Shown here: one piece after another, positions 9,121 to 19,680 of the stretch
How the letters are laid out: each line of letters starts with the position of its first letter
How positions within the stretch are numbered: position 1 is the stretch's first letter
Assembly: GCA_965226915.1 (NCBI GenBank)
Contig: CBDDEJ010000011.1
Coordinates: forward strand, 186,001 to 250,000
Source: Io17-Chloro-G2 sp965226915
GTDB taxonomy: Bacteria > Chloroflexota > Dehalococcoidia > Lucifugimonadales > UBA3495
DNA: 64,000 nt
Reading direction: 5' to 3'
Notes under the pieces: model-generated
The model's input: only the letters and a program-made list of their open reading frames with translations
What the model was told of the DNA's origin: nothing
Database searches by the model: none
Made by a program: the position numbers and the translations under genes

Positions 9121-10582
9121 TATTACAACGTCAGTTCAGGGAGGGATGTGGGGTGATGCCCGCATGGCGGCGCGGCGCTTGGCATGGGAGCGTTTGGCCC
9201 GTTCGTTACTGTCCTGCGTATCCTCAAGCCACCGCAGCAACTCGGTTGGCCCGAACCGTTCCCGGGGCAGCATTTCCCGCACCACCCGGTAGACCTGCGG
9301 CCTCGTGATCCGGGGCATCTTTTCCCCCCCAAGCCTGTTGCAGGCTCAGCAGAAAAGCTCCGCCCAGCAGGCACAGGGCCACGTGGTGATGCCAGCCAGC
9401 CCAGGTGCGGGTCTCGTACTCGTCCAGGCCTACGTCGCTTTTCTCCGTCTCAAACTCCGTTTCTATACGCCAACGGGAGCCTCCCACGTATGCCAGGGTC
9501 TCCAACGGGGTATCCTCCGGAGCATTGGACAGGTAGTAGCGGGGTTCGCTGCCGTCCAGGTTCCGGCGGTAGACGGCCCAGTGGATTTCGCCGGGCTTGC
9601 GCCTGCTGGTCGGTCGCACCCTCTGGGCGCTGAAAAGGTAGCTGCGTGGTCCCTGGCTTCCCTCGGCCACCGTAATCTCACGCCAGGCCTCCTCCGGCAA
9701 CTCGTCGCTGCGCTGCTCCATGGTCCGGCGCTGACCGTCTCGCAGCCTGGGTTTGCGGGGACGCCCGAATCCCTGATACTCCGCACTGGTCCAGGCAGGC
9801 TCCGGCGGCCACACCGTAAAGCCGGACGGAACGTCCAGCACGTACCACATCCCCAAGGCCGCCAGGCCCTCCCGGAAGGACGGCGACATCCCAAAGGCGT
9901 CGTCCGCCGCGACCCATCCAGCCTTCAGGTGGCCCCGCTCCTGTGCCCGCCCCACCATCTCCAAGGCCAACTCCGTCTTGGACCGGTAGCCCTGCCTATC
10001 CTCCGGCACACCCGCCGCCTCACACCGGTCTTTGTCCGAGGTCCAACTCTCGGGCAGATACAGCCCCTTGTCCACCAATGCCCGTCCCAACGGGCTGACA
10101 TAGGCCAGGAACATCCCCGCCTGGCAGTTGGCCACCTTCCCCAGCCTCCCGCAGTACTGCCGGGCCACTCCCACCGACTTCCTCCCCTGCTTGGGAAAGT
10201 CGCTGCCGTCCAGCGCCCACACCCCTTCCGGATGCTCCAGCCGGGTTCCCAGGTACTCCTGCAGCCGTCCTATAATCACCTCATCGTCCCAGGGAGAATC
10301 GGTGAGAAACCGCTGCATCCCTCGGGCTGACCCCGGAACCGTCTCCGACAGGTTCTCAGCGTTGCGCCGCTCCCCAGACTGTACCAGCAGGGCCTGGAGA
10401 TAATGACCGCTGTGCTCCCGCGTCTCCCGGCGGCCAAACAGCGGCGCGAAGTAAGCGTGAAAATCCCGAAATGACCCGTACACCTGCTCGAAAGCTGCCG
10501 CATCCACATCCCCACCTCACCTGCCTATTCCCTCTCCAGCTACACAGTTATCCTATCAAACTAACTGACGTTGTAATACTAG
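9117..10582 (-). mobile_element. IS701-family insertion sequence, copy 1
   Basis: Inverted ends TATTACAACGTCAGTT start at 9121 and, reversed, end at 10578; identical CTAG sequences lie outside both (9117-9120 and 10579-10582), consistent with a 4-bp target duplication. It contains one transposase reading leftward. It landed in the right-hand CTAG of a MITE and cut off the front of the flavin monooxygenase gene whose tail follows at 10583. Confidence 0.9.
9136..10507 (-). CDS. IS701-family transposase, read in two frames
   Basis: Frame 1 runs from ATG 10507 to 9224 (427 residues) with the DDE-type motifs: 'ALDGSDFPKQGRKS' followed by 'GVARQYCGRLGK' (first Asp), 'GWVAADDAFGMS' (second Asp) and 'GGSRWRIETEFETEKSDVG' (Glu). 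The C-terminal segment expected for this family, 'ITRPQVYRVVREMLP' and 'LLRWLEDTQ..NERAKRSH', lies in the +1 frame at 9318-9136. The switch would occur at the run G7A4 (about 9319-9329), giving a 456-residue protein. The divergent second copy at 42.4 kb has the same offset at G6A5, so a programmed frameshift or a coupled small second gene is more likely than chance damage. Confidence 0.8.
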
Positions 10583-10856
10583 GGAGGCCCACTCTCTGAG
10601 CCGGCGGCGAGCCGGAGGCCCGGAACGGGCGATGGGCTATGAGGAGCTACAAGAAGTAGGGGCCATAGTGGTCGGCAGCCCTGACACGGTAATCAAGAAA
10701 TTGACCAACACCATTAAGCAGTTTAACCTAGGCTACATCATTCTGATTGGCAGCGACGGGAACATACCCCACAAGAATGTCATGCGTTCCGTCGAGCTTC
10801 TGGGTAAAGAGGTCATCCCGGCCCTGCACGAGATCGAACTTCAAGCCTATGAATAG
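10583..10856 (+). pseudogene. LLM-class flavin monooxygenase, C-terminal fragment
   Basis: The frame is open from the IS701 border and gives 'GAIVVGSPDTVIKKLTNTIK', 'GYIILIGSDGNIPHKNVMRS' and 'LLGKEVIPALHEIELQ', the end of a bacterial-luciferase-like oxidoreductase (the 'vGSP.tVi.kl' helix and the 'Ev.Pal' C-terminus). The TIM-barrel core is missing, removed or displaced by the IS701/MITE pair. A full-length relative is found at 16.9-18.0 kb. Confidence 0.75.
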
Positions 10857-10996
10857 AAATCTTCGGAACTGGCGACCGGTTAACAAGGATTCCCGGCAAT
10901 CTGGGGAGGGGCCGTCCCCCAGCCACACCAGATTCTTCGCGGCACTCTCAATGACACTATCGGATTTCGGTCGATCAAAACCGAAGACTAGGTCCA

Positions 10997-12007
10997 TTAG
11001 CGCTGATACCGGTAATCCTTGGCGGTTCCCCGCTCAGGGATAGGCGGGAGGTTCTTGACCTGGAATCGGTAGTTGGGGTCTAGGCTGGGCATTGGGCCAA
11101 TCGTTCCGCTAAGCGTTCCAATTCCTTCCACGGAATGTTCCACCACGTCGCCGGGCTCAAGGAACCGGGCTTTTTCATAGCCCTTGCGGATAGACTCCCT
11201 GATCGACCCGCCGCCGACCGTCCCGCTTCCAATGACGTCTCCGGGGACGATGCGGCTGTCCTTGGATGCCCGTTCCACCATATCTCCGAAGGTGTAATAA
11301 GCGTCTTGGGCGGCGCCGTTGCTCAACCAGGCGTCCCCGTTGACCTTTATCTCGCACTTCAGGTGCAACCTGCCGTCCCTAAGGAAGGGGTCCATTTCGT
11401 CCATTGTAACCAGCCATGGGCCGATGGACGAAGCGGTGTCTTTTCCCTTGGCGGGTCCCAGGCCAAAGGCCATCTCGTCAGCTTGAAGGTCCCGGGCGCT
11501 CCAGTCGTTGAATATGGTGAACCCGGCCACATATCCCAGCGCCTCCGCTTCCGAGACGTTGCTCCCTTCCCGGCCGATCACGCAGCCGATCTCAAGTTCA
11601 TAATCGAATTGCTGAGAAGCCGAAGGAAATGGTATCTGGGCGCCGGTCCCGTAGACGCATAGCGGATTGGAGAAGTAGAAGACGGGCATCCGGTACCAGA
11701 CCTCCGCCGGTTCCCGTGTTCCTTGGCTGCTGGCATGCTCTTCGTAAACAATGAAATCCCGGACGGTCGGCGGTTGGAGGATTGGAGAAAGCAACCTGAC
11801 GCCGGCCAAAGGCACCCGAGGAGCCGTGGTGTTGTGGGCCAAAGCATCCCGGACCCGGTCGATGGGTGAGTCCCCCAGTTCCAACAAAGCCCGGACGTCG
11901 GTCAAAGTCTGGCCGCCGCCTATAAGAGCGCTGACATCAACCACGTCGCCGTCCCGCAAAACACCGCAGCGAGGTCCGGTGCCGGGGTCAAAGGTCAACA
12001 ATTTCAT
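10997..12007 (-). CDS. Fumarylacetoacetate hydrolase (FAH) family protein
   Basis: 336 residues, a complete member of the FAH superfamily, which hydrolyses or decarboxylates beta-diketone or 2-oxo acids in aromatic-compound breakdown. Visible hallmarks: 'VRDFIVYEEH' (conserved acid/His region), the metal ligands in 'FDYELEIGCVIG' (ExE) and in 'FTIFNDWSARDLQADEM' (Asp), and 'KGKDTASSIGPWLVT'. 'GDVIGSGTVGGGSI' is the usual substrate-loop motif. The ATG at 12007 has a strong Shine-Dalgarno (GGAGG, 5 bases away). It stands alone, flanked by a monooxygenase relic and LuxR ATPase 1. SAR202-type genomes carry many such enzymes; the substrate cannot be told. Confidence 0.88.
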   Translation of the reverse strand: MKLLTFDPGTGPRCGVLRDGDVVDVSALIGGGQTLTDVRALLELGDSPIDRVRDALAHNTTAPRVPLAGVRLLSPILQPPTVRDFIVYEEHASSQGTREPAEVWYRMPVFYFSNPLCVYGTGAQIPFPSASQQFDYELEIGCVIGREGSNVSEAEALGYVAGFTIFNDWSARDLQADEMAFGLGPAKGKDTASSIGPWLVTMDEMDPFLRDGRLHLKCEIKVNGDAWLSNGAAQDAYYTFGDMVERASKDSRIVPGDVIGSGTVGGGSIRESIRKGYEKARFLEPGDVVEHSVEGIGTLSGTIGPMPSLDPNYRFQVKNLPPIPERGTAKDYRYQR

Positions 12008-12121
12008 AAGGCCTCCGATTCATAACAGATGAGTCACGCCCAAAAGGGGGGAGAACAGCTTGGATTACAGCACACCTCTTACCCGTGGTCAAACCAACGT
12101 CCAGTGCTGCGGGTCATGCTG

Positions 12122-15100
12122 TCAGCTAGCATCCAGCAGGTCATTCCTAGAAGCGTAAATCGCCGCCTCCGCCCGGTTAGCCGCGCCGATCTTCTCGTAG
12201 ATGTTGGCCACGTGTCTACGCGCCGTGCCTTCCGCAATCACCAGGGCTTCAGCAATCTGCAAATTAGTCTTACCCCCGGCGAGGAGGCGCAGCACCTCCT
12301 CCTCACGTTCAGTGAGGCCGTCGGGGTATGCCGGAACCACTTCTGGCTGCGCCTGTATACGCTCCAGCCGCTCCGTTACGCGCTCCTTCAGGGGCCGCAT
12401 TCCCAGCTCGGAGGAGAGGAGCAGTGACTCTTCCAGCAGCCTAATTGCCTGCGTGCGGTCTCCGGTGGCATCCCTTTCCGTCAAGAGGTCGGCGTAGTCG
12501 CAGCAGGTCCAGGCCAGTTCGGGCCCGTAGCCTCCCTCGCGGCACAAGGCCAGGGCGTCCTCGAAGTGGATCGATGCCTGGTCCGGGTTGCCCATGGTTT
12601 GGGACAGTAGCCCCAGCAAACGGCCGGCGGTGGCGCTCGTGGACAGGACGCCTCGTCGAGACTCTAGGTGGCCGTATTGCTCCTCGGCTGCGGCCGCATC
12701 ACCCCGCTGTACCGCAATGAACGCCAGCCCAGCCCTGGCGACCTCGACGATGTTGGGAGCAGCAGACGGCGATGAAAGGACAGCAGCGGCGCCTTCTTCC
12801 GCGATGTCGAACCAGTCGGTCACACCGGTAATGCGGGCGATGATAGACAGGGTGGAGGCCATGGCTGCATAAGGCACCGTCGGTCCCGGGGAATTCAGGC
12901 GAACCGTCTCCAAGAACCGGTCCAGGTAAATCCTGCCCTGGTCGAAGTCTCCCACCTCGTACTCCAATAGGGTACGGCTGCCAAGTAGGCGGTTTTCCAT
13001 GGGCATCGAGGCGAGACCGCGATCTATGTAATCTCGAGCGGAGTCCCAGGCCCCCTCGTTCCGGCAAATACGTTGGTTAGCGTAATATGCCGTGGTTAGC
13101 AACTGGCGGTCGCGCAGCCGCTCCGCCAGGTCCAACAGGGGCAATGCTTGCCGGCGTGCTTCCGCTAGGGCGCCAACGCTCGCCAGTGCCCATAAGGTGT
13201 AATAGCGGGCGGTCGCCTCATGTCTAAGATCATCAATGCGTCTAGCCAGCTCGATAGCTCGTAGGCCGTTCTCGATGGCCTCCTGATGGCGGCTATGGTG
13301 GTTGTTTACTTGGGTGGCATTGGCCATCGTCCGCAGTTCCAAAGCCACATCGCCGTGACTTTGAGCGGTGGTCAGCGCCCGGCTGAAGGCTTCCTTGGCG
13401 GCATCGTAGTCACCTTCATCAAGACCAAGGAGTAAGCCTTGACGGGCCCGGAGGCGGCCTGCCTCATGGGAATCAGTAGGCACCAACTTGAGAGACCGGT
13501 TGATAATCTGGGTCAACCCCATGCCCTCGCCTATGATGGCAAACATTGGGGTCTCCGCGACGTCCACCGCCCGGGGGACATCTCCTATCCCGGCGTAGTA
13601 GTCAAAGGCACGGCTCAGTAAGGCAACCGCCTGATGTCGCTGGTGCCTCTCAAATGTGGTTGCCTGGGCACGGCCCAAGCCGTATAGCAGGTCCGCAGCC
13701 TCCCTATCGGGAGCCGCCTCCGTTCCGGACAGGGCTATTTCCCGGGCCATTAAGCCCCTTTCAAAATGAGTAAGCGCTTCATCCCAAGCGTATGCGGCCA
13801 GCGCCTGCTCGCCCGCCATCAGGGAGTAGCGCACCAGCTTGGTGACACCGGTTGATGTCTGTGCCTCCACGAAATGGTGGGCCAGTTCCGCGGCGTGGGT
13901 CTCTGCGTCTTCTCCGTAAAGCTCCTCGAGACCCTCTGCAATCCGCGCGTGCAGCCGTACGCGGCGGGTCGTGGATAACTCCTGGGCTAATGTCTCTTGA
14001 ATCAGGGCATGGCTGAACTGGTAGCGGTCCATCGTACCCGCTGGTTCTTCTATTACCCGGGCGGCGAGGGCCTCCTCTACGGCCTCCAGGACTCGGTCTT
14101 CAACGCCTTCCTCGATCAAGCCGATGAGTAGCTTAAAATCAAACTCCCTTCCGATGATCGATGCCGTGGTCAGCACCTGATTACATAGCTCCGACAGCCG
14201 GTTTAGACGCTGCCCAATTACTTCCCGGACACCCGGGGATTTTCAGGCCTTCTGGTGTGCCGATGTGTTCGGCGGTCAATTCGCCACTTTCCGACAGCAG
14301 CCTGATGACTTCGGTCATGAAAAATGGGTTGCCCTCAGTGTGGGCATGTAGGGCGCCGGTCAACTCCGGGGAAAGCTGGACGCCGGTGCTGGATTTAACG
14401 AATTGTCCAAGTTCATCCTGGCCCAAGCCCGGGAGCACCTGGCGACGAAAGACTGACTCCCGAGACAACTGGGCCAAGGTCTCGGACAGAGGATGCTGCC
14501 GGGAAAGCTCGGTGTCACGATAGCAGCCCACCACCAAAAGCCGGGACTCCCCCAACTCTCGGGCCAGGAACTCCAGCAACTGCAGAGACGACCGGTCAGC
14601 CCAGTGGAGGTCGTCCAAGACCAGCATCAGCGGTCGTGATTCGGCCACGCTCTTCAGGAAGGTTGTAATTGCGTCGAAAAGGCGGAATCGGGCCGCCTCG
14701 GGCTCCAGAGCAGTTGGTGGCGTGAGGTTCGTTATCTTGCCGTGAACCTCTGGAACGACATCGGCTATTTCTGAGGCGCCTCGGCCCATCTCGGATTGGA
14801 GCTTTCCGGCGTCACATTGTTGGACGTAGGAGCGGACGGTCTGGACCCACGGCCAGTAAGGAGGCGCGCCTTCTTCTTCGTAACACCGGCCCCAAAGAAC
14901 CTGGGCGCCGCGTGTCTCCGCCAGGAAGGCCAGTTCTTGCGCCGTGCGCGTCTTGCCGATGCCCGGCTCGCCCACCAGCATCACCAGCCGCCCCTGGCCC
15001 GCTAAGGCATCATCTAGAAACTCGGACGGAAACCCCGATTCTCTCCAAGCTGCCGTTTTCTTAGCGACGATTGTCGATGTAACAGTGGGTTCCTGAACTG

Positions 15101-15288
15101 TATTACAGACACTATCATGCCACATAAGACAATAATACGTCTGTCGGGCGTAGCGCGAAACCCGGCCAATGGCTTTCCGGCCAGACTTCTAGGGCTGCTG
15201 TAAGCTCGGCCAACTCTCGCTGACGGCCGACGAAAACGTCGGTGACAGGGTGGGCCCGGTGGCTCGATTGCGACGAAGGCTCCGTCAT
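12122..15288 (-). pseudogene. LuxR-family ATPase regulator 1, split by MITE copy 2 and a frameshift
   Basis: Originally about 997 residues: N-terminal 'VFVGRQRELAELTAAL' box, AAA/STAND ATPase (Walker A 'GEPGIGKTRT', Walker B 'LMLVLDDLHWAD'), a TPR-like helical region, and a C-terminal LuxR/GerE helix-turn-helix ('YPDGLTEREEEVLRLLAGGK' to 'RHVANIYEKIGAANR'). It would sense an unknown ligand and activate transcription. The MITE at 15014-15192 lies between 'LTAAL' and 'DDALAGQG'; deleting it and one CTAG rejoins the frame. A second lesion near 14235 (ATC CCC GGG, where 'IPEGVREV' is expected) shifts the frame by two missing bases. Start ATG 15288 is 6 bp below a TATACT box. Confidence 0.9.
15014..15192 (+). 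mobile_element. 179-bp MITE, copy 2, inside LuxR ATPase 1
   Basis: CTAG to CTAG, same orientation as copy 1. Host codons on either side (GCC CTA | GAT GAT GCC) join in frame when 175 bp are removed. On the minus strand the element supplies an ATG (15125) and an open frame 'MWHDSVCNTVQEPTVTS..' that runs in phase into the ATPase. Confidence 0.95.
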
Positions 15289-15294
15289 GCCGCC

Positions 15295-15323
15295 AGTATA
15301 GTGGGAATATGAGGAGGGTTCTA
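15295..15323 (-). promoter_or_regulatory. Probable promoter of LuxR ATPase 1
   Basis: On the minus strand: TAGAAC (-35, 15318-15323), 17-bp spacer, TATACT (-10, 15295-15300), then 6 bp to the ATG. The same arrangement precedes the other two LuxR ATPases. With the -10 this close, the transcript would be leaderless; there is no Shine-Dalgarno. Confidence 0.55.
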
Positions 15324-15397
15324 GTTTCTCAATGCCATAAGGTAGCCCTGGTCAGGCGGCAATCAGCCAAACCACGCTACCGGTGTCACTCAACCTA

Positions 15398-16616
15398 GTA
15401 GTCAGTCATGTTTGGAATCGAAGGGATAGAGGCGGTGAAGTTTGCCCCTGGCGTCCTGGGTGTTGAACCGCCAGTTAATGGTGGCTCGGGCGGCATTTCG
15501 CTCCGTGACCAGGGCCTGGACCTCCCGCCGGAGGGCGGGTTCGTTGGGGACGCGCTGCTTGAGGCAGGAGCGGGACAGCACGCTGAACTCGATTTCCGCC
15601 ATATTCAACCAACTCCCGTGCTTGGGGGTGTAGTGGAACTCCAGCCGTTTGGCGACCCGGCGGGCCTCGGCCGCAGGGAAGGTCTCGTACAGGGAAGCTG
15701 TCCTGTGGGTGTTCAGATTGTCCAGGACCACTCGCACCACCGGGACCTCTGGATAGGCCTCATCCACCAGCCAGCGCATCTGGCGGGCGAAGTCCTGCAT
15801 GGTGCGCCGCTCCGTAACCTGCACGTGGCGCCAACCGGCCATCGGTTCGCAGGTCAGGAACAGGTTTCGAGTGCCCTCCCGGCGGTACTCGTAGTCCTGC
15901 CGCGCCGGTCTCCCCGGCTGGGCTGGCAGCGGGGGACGGGTGTCAGCCAACAACTGGGTCGAAGTCTCGTCAAAGCAGACCACCGGCCGCCGCGGGTCAT
16001 AGGGTTGGGCGTACAGGTCCAGCACGTCCTCCATGTGGGCCACGAACTCGGCGCTCACCTTGGGGATGCACCACTCCTGCTTCTGCCACGGCTTGAGGGA
16101 GTTTTTTTCAGGTGCAGCCGCACCGTCTCGTGGGATAGGGAGGGCGCCAACCCCAACTCCACCACCTGGCCCGCCAAAAGGCGCAGGGTCCAGTGGTCAT
16201 GCCCTTCCGGCGGTTCGGAGCAGGCCAGAGCGATGAGGTGGGCTTCGCCCCGGTCGTCTAGCTTCCGGTACCGACGGGCTTGGGGCCGGTCTTGCAGCAC
16301 CCCTTCCAGCCCCTCTTCGGCGAAGCGCCGCTTGATCCGAAACACCGTGCCCTCGGCCACATCCAGGGCTTGGGCCACCTGGGGAGCGCTCCACCCCTCA
16401 TCCGTCTTGAGCAGAATCCGGGCCCGGACCGTCACCCGGGCTGTGCCTTTCCCCGCACGAACCAGATGCTGGAGCTGGTTCCGCTGTTCCGCCGTCAGCC
16501 GGACTCCATACTTTTCCCTGACCATACCACCGCCTCCCATCAACACTATCCAGAGTCAGGGTAGCTCTTTTGCTCAATCTTTCACGTTACCATTAATATC
16601 AAGTTTGACTGACTAC
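15398..16616 (-). mobile_element. IS630-family insertion sequence, copy 1
   Basis: 1219 bp with inverted ends GTAGTCAGTCA, flanked by TA on both sides (15396-15397 and 16617-16618), the target duplication of IS630/Tc1 elements. Almost identical to copy 2 at 45.8 kb, so one transposed recently. Confidence 0.92.
15402..16546 (-). CDS. IS630-family transposase, joined by -1 frameshift
   Basis: First frame (16546-16055) holds the paired HTH DNA-binding region ('GWSAPQVAQALDVAEGTVFR', 'RRFAEEGLEGVLQ'). The run CTG-AAAAAAA-CT near 16108 would allow a -1 slip to the second frame, which continues 'KKNSLKPWQKQEWCIPKVSA' and holds the DDE catalytic core: 'VVCFDETSTQL' (D), 'RVVLDNLNTH' (D), 'GSWLNMAEIEF' (E). 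Total about 381 residues, normal for the family. Programmed -1 frameshifting on poly-A is known in IS630 elements, so the element is probably active. Confidence 0.85.
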
Positions 16617-16862
16617 TAGCTGAGAAGGAATTTAGTGGCTGGCGGTTTGGAGCAGGGTGGAACTCGGCCTGAAACACGGAATGGTCGTGTTGGTAGCGCT
16701 CAGACCAATGGAGATAACCTTTCAAAGGTAGTCTCAAGATGCCTCGCCGTCGGCGATCCGTATCCGTTTGAAGGAACAGTTATAATGACGTCGCAAATTG
16801 CCATCTTTTTAGAATAAGCCGGGCCTGCCACGTTCTCAGGATCCTGGCAAAGGACGACACAA

Positions 16863-18026
16863 ATGCATTGCGGAGTAATGGTCACTGGATATAACCAAGG
16901 TGACTGGGACCGACTGATGGAGGGAGATTATAACCGGCCTCCGGACGTTCCAGATGCCCAGAATATGGATGACACCCTTTATATGGGGGAACTAGTCGAG
17001 CCGCTGGGATTTGATTCGATCTGGGCTACGGAACATTATGGTTCTGCTTACTCAATGCAGCCGAATCCGCTGCAATACCTGGCGTATTGGGCGGGCCGAA
17101 CCAATCGAGTAGATGTGGGTACTGCGGTTATCGTGGCGCCATGGTGGAATCCAGTGCGGCTGGCCCACGAAATCTCCATGCTCGATATCTTGTTGAAGGG
17201 CCGGCGCCTACACCTTGGAATCGGACGTGGCATTTCGCCACACGAATATGCTTCGCTCGGCTACCCGATGGAGGAATCACACAAGTACTTCTATGATGTG
17301 ATCAATGCCATCAGGGCCGCTGACGGCGCTGAGCGCTTCGAGTTCAAGGGCGACGTGTATGATATCCCACCGACCAGTATCCGTCCTCAGGCCCGCCACA
17401 AAGGCGAACTAACTAAGAATATCAAGGTGGCGTTCAGCACGGAGGCGTCGGCAAAACTGGCCGCGGAGAACGGTCTTGGGCAGATGTTTGTCGCCGGTGA
17501 CGACGTTGATGAGATGGTCAACAAGGTGCAAAGGTTCAACAAGATTCGGAAGGACCTAGGCCTACCACCGGACCAACCCACGACCTTGCTGTGGATGTAT
17601 TGCGCCGAATCTGCGGAGGAAGCCGAAGAAGGATGGGTCTATTTCCAAAACCAAGGGATCGCGGCCCAGCATCACTACTTTGATTGGAACAACCCAGGCT
17701 ACGAAGGCATACGCGGCTACGAGGAATATCTTTTGCGACAGACCGCCGACATAAGCCCGGCGGAGGCCAGGCTCGCCGCGCGCCGCGCAACTCAGCCGAT
17801 CGGTACCCCGGACGAGGTCATCGAGAAGATTAAGAAGATGCAGCAGACCATCAGCATGGAGAAGGTCGTGATCCACATGATGTATGGCGGTATGCCGAAG
17901 GAGAAAGCCGAAAAGAGCCTCCGGCTTTTCGCCGAAAAGGTCCTTCCCGAGGTGCAAGCCATGCCCACTCCGATCAACCCCAAATCCTTGGGTGAACCCG
18001 TCACCCGAGCAGCTAATCTTAGTTGA
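16863..18026 (+). CDS. LLM-class flavin-dependent monooxygenase
   Basis: 387 residues, bacterial-luciferase-like (FMN/F420-dependent) TIM-barrel oxidoreductase. Landmarks: 'YMGELVEPLGFDSIWATEHY' (the .EhH/Y strand), 'NPLQYLAYWAGRTNRVDVGTAVIVAPWWNPVRLA' cut into 'DVGTAVIVAPWWNP' and 'RLAHEISMLDIL', 'HLGIGRGISPHEYASLG' (phosphate-binding GxGrG), and 'TQPIGTPDEVIEKIKKMQ' near the end. ATG 16863 follows a long open upstream region with no clear Shine-Dalgarno. These enzymes oxygenate recalcitrant organics and are expanded in SAR202 Chloroflexota. The substrate is unknown. A fragment of a relative lies at 10.6 kb. Confidence 0.9.
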   Translation: MHCGVMVTGYNQGDWDRLMEGDYNRPPDVPDAQNMDDTLYMGELVEPLGFDSIWATEHYGSAYSMQPNPLQYLAYWAGRTNRVDVGTAVIVAPWWNPVRLAHEISMLDILLKGRRLHLGIGRGISPHEYASLGYPMEESHKYFYDVINAIRAADGAERFEFKGDVYDIPPTSIRPQARHKGELTKNIKVAFSTEASAKLAAENGLGQMFVAGDDVDEMVNKVQRFNKIRKDLGLPPDQPTTLLWMYCAESAEEAEEGWVYFQNQGIAAQHHYFDWNNPGYEGIRGYEEYLLRQTADISPAEARLAARRATQPIGTPDEVIEKIKKMQQTISMEKVVIHMMYGGMPKEKAEKSLRLFAEKVLPEVQAMPTPINPKSLGEPVTRAANLS

Positions 18027-18093
18027 GTTATTGCGGAATCAAGATTTTGAACAGATCTAAACGGACGAGATCTACCCATCAAACTCCGTTGAC

Positions 18094-18143
18094 ATATAAG
18101 TTACGCCTCCTCCTTTTGACAAAGGAGGAGGCGTAACTTATAT
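18094..18143. terminator. Perfect 23-bp inverted repeat after the monooxygenase gene
   Basis: Left arm 18094-18116 and right arm 18121-18143 are exact reverse complements around the loop TGAC, 67 bp after the stop codon. The strong stem (with a CCTCCTCC core) could end transcription, but no T-tract follows, and the arms begin and end in ATATAAGTTA, unlike a typical terminator. It ends 7 bp before MITE copy 3. Confidence 0.6.
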
Positions 18144-18150
18144 GCGTGGT

Positions 18151-18329
18151 CTAGAGGTCTGGCCGGAAAGCCATTGGCCGGGTTTCGCGCTACGCCAGAC
18201 AGACGTATTATAGTCTTATGTGGCATGATAGTGTCTGTAATACGGTTCAAGAACCCACTGTTACATCGACAATCGTCGCTAAGAAAACGACGACTTGGGG
18301 AGAATCGGGGTTTCCGTCCGAGTTTCTAG
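18151..18329 (-). mobile_element. 179-bp MITE, copy 3 (reverse orientation)
   Basis: CTAG to CTAG, inverted relative to copies 1 and 2. It separates the monooxygenase from a relic LuxR-type helix-turn-helix. Confidence 0.93.
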
Positions 18330-18339
18330 ACCAACGCTG

Positions 18340-18600
18340 CAAACCGCACTGAGGCGGCTGGCTACGCGAATCAATCCGGCCTATTGGAAAACTCCAGCTA
18401 GGTGAGAGGGTGTCCGGCCATCGGGGATGACCGTCGCGTACACCGGCTCGCTGCAATGAACACGGTAATCCTGTGTGGTTGCCCACTGTGTTGATGCTGA
18501 TGAACAGTTCCTGGGCAATCTCCAGGTCGGTCTTGCCGTTCGCAAATAATCGGAATAGCTCCACATTACGATGAAACTTTACGATGAATCGGCGTGCCTC
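18340..18600 (-). pseudogene. LuxR-type helix-turn-helix relic
   Basis: Bases 18564-18475 on the minus strand encode 'LFRLFANGKTDLEIAQELFI' plus 'SINTVGNH', the recognisable core of a LuxR/GerE DNA-binding domain. Upstream and downstream frames are broken and no sensor or receiver domain remains. The sequence to 18849 has no other coding signal. Confidence 0.55.
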
Positions 18601-18849
18601 CATTTTAGGCCGGAGAGGCAGGCTCATATCAACTGCCCTTACCGGTCTGGTCTCTAATTTGACGTGGCCATCTCCACGTGTACGGTCCTTATTAACCGAG
18701 ATGGCGGACCGGAATAGTCTTTTGCTCGGAAGTGTCATGACAAACGTCTACGGTGAGCGGATTGTAACCGTGAATGCCACGTTTTGATACCGTACATGCC
18801 CAGCATCAGAATTGAGATGCCTTGTTTGGCGGGAGTTCTTACTCTCTTA

Positions 18850-19680
18850 CTAATTGTTTCTGGGACGCCACGAAATAAGCACTTGGCGCCTAGGCCTTGC
18901 GCCTTGAATGGTTAGGCCATCGGGCGTTTGGACGACCAGTTCATCCATAAGCGCCTGGAGACGCTTGTCTTTCTCTGTGTCTGCTTGGACATACAGCATC
19001 TGCCGAAGATATTGCAACGCGGTCTCACGATTTGGGACGGTCTCACCGGCCGTCGGCTCAAACATCTCCACGTCAGGGTAGATCTCCAATTCCCATAGGG
19101 CGCTCAATAACTCCGAAATACCGGGCAAGTTATTCCTGCCCTCTTCATGCACGGCTTCCCAGACCGAAGAAAAGATGACCTGGGGCGGCTCCATGCACGC
19201 CAGGATCAGAACTCGGTCGGTAGCATGGGATTCTAGTTTTAGTATGAAAGGCTTTAGGTCCGTGATGCCATAAACTACCCTTGCGCACAGCACTACCTGC
19301 GCTGGCTCGACGTCAACGTCCTCCCAAAGGCCCCTTACGACTGAGATATTCTCGATTCTTGCCCTCTTTGCTTCTGCCTCAAGGACCTCCCCCATTGCCG
19401 TTGATGGCTCCACCACCTTGACAGACCGGGACCGCAGAGCCAAGGGCAGGGCATATTTGCCGGCGCCACCCCTCACATCCAGGACGGATGTATTGGCGCC
19501 AACCTCGAGATCTAACCGGTCGAGTACCGTGTCACCAGTCCGTCGGGGATCATCCTTCAACCTTGATGGCAAAGTGTCCGCCATATCTCCCTGGGGCCAG
19601 TCTGAATCGATCTGTATCTTCTTCGACTGATCCTGATGCGCTTCGACGGATTCCCTCCATCTGTCCACGGCTGTTGTCAT
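18850..19680 (-). CDS. Class I SAM-dependent methyltransferase
   Basis: 276 residues when started at ATG 19680, chosen for its Shine-Dalgarno (GAGGAG, 6 bases upstream). 'TSVLDVRGGAGKYALPLAL' is the SAM-binding motif I (usually D-x-G-x-G; here D-V-R-G-G), 'SVKVVEPSTAMGEVL' is motif II with the ribose-binding acid, and 'AQVVLCARVVYGITDLKPFI' is motif IV/V. It resembles the small soluble methyltransferases that act on small molecules. No cofactor-specific or substrate domain seen. It stands alone between a LuxR relic and MITE copy 4. Confidence 0.8.
   Translation of the reverse strand: MTTAVDRWRESVEAHQDQSKKIQIDSDWPQGDMADTLPSRLKDDPRRTGDTVLDRLDLEVGANTSVLDVRGGAGKYALPLALRSRSVKVVEPSTAMGEVLEAEAKRARIENISVVRGLWEDVDVEPAQVVLCARVVYGITDLKPFILKLESHATDRVLILACMEPPQVIFSSVWEAVHEEGRNNLPGISELLSALWELEIYPDVEMFEPTAGETVPNRETALQYLRQMLYVQADTEKDKRLQALMDELVVQTPDGLTIQGARPRRQVLISWRPRNN

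Noticed and set aside
9305..10330. A 341-residue plus-strand frame in IS701 copy 1
   Set aside because: Antisense to the transposase; high-GC shadow.
15408..16619. A 403-residue frame opposite the IS630 transposase (also at 45760-46971)
   Set aside because: Present in both copies only because the IS is nearly identical; it is antisense to the DDE motifs and low in complexity.
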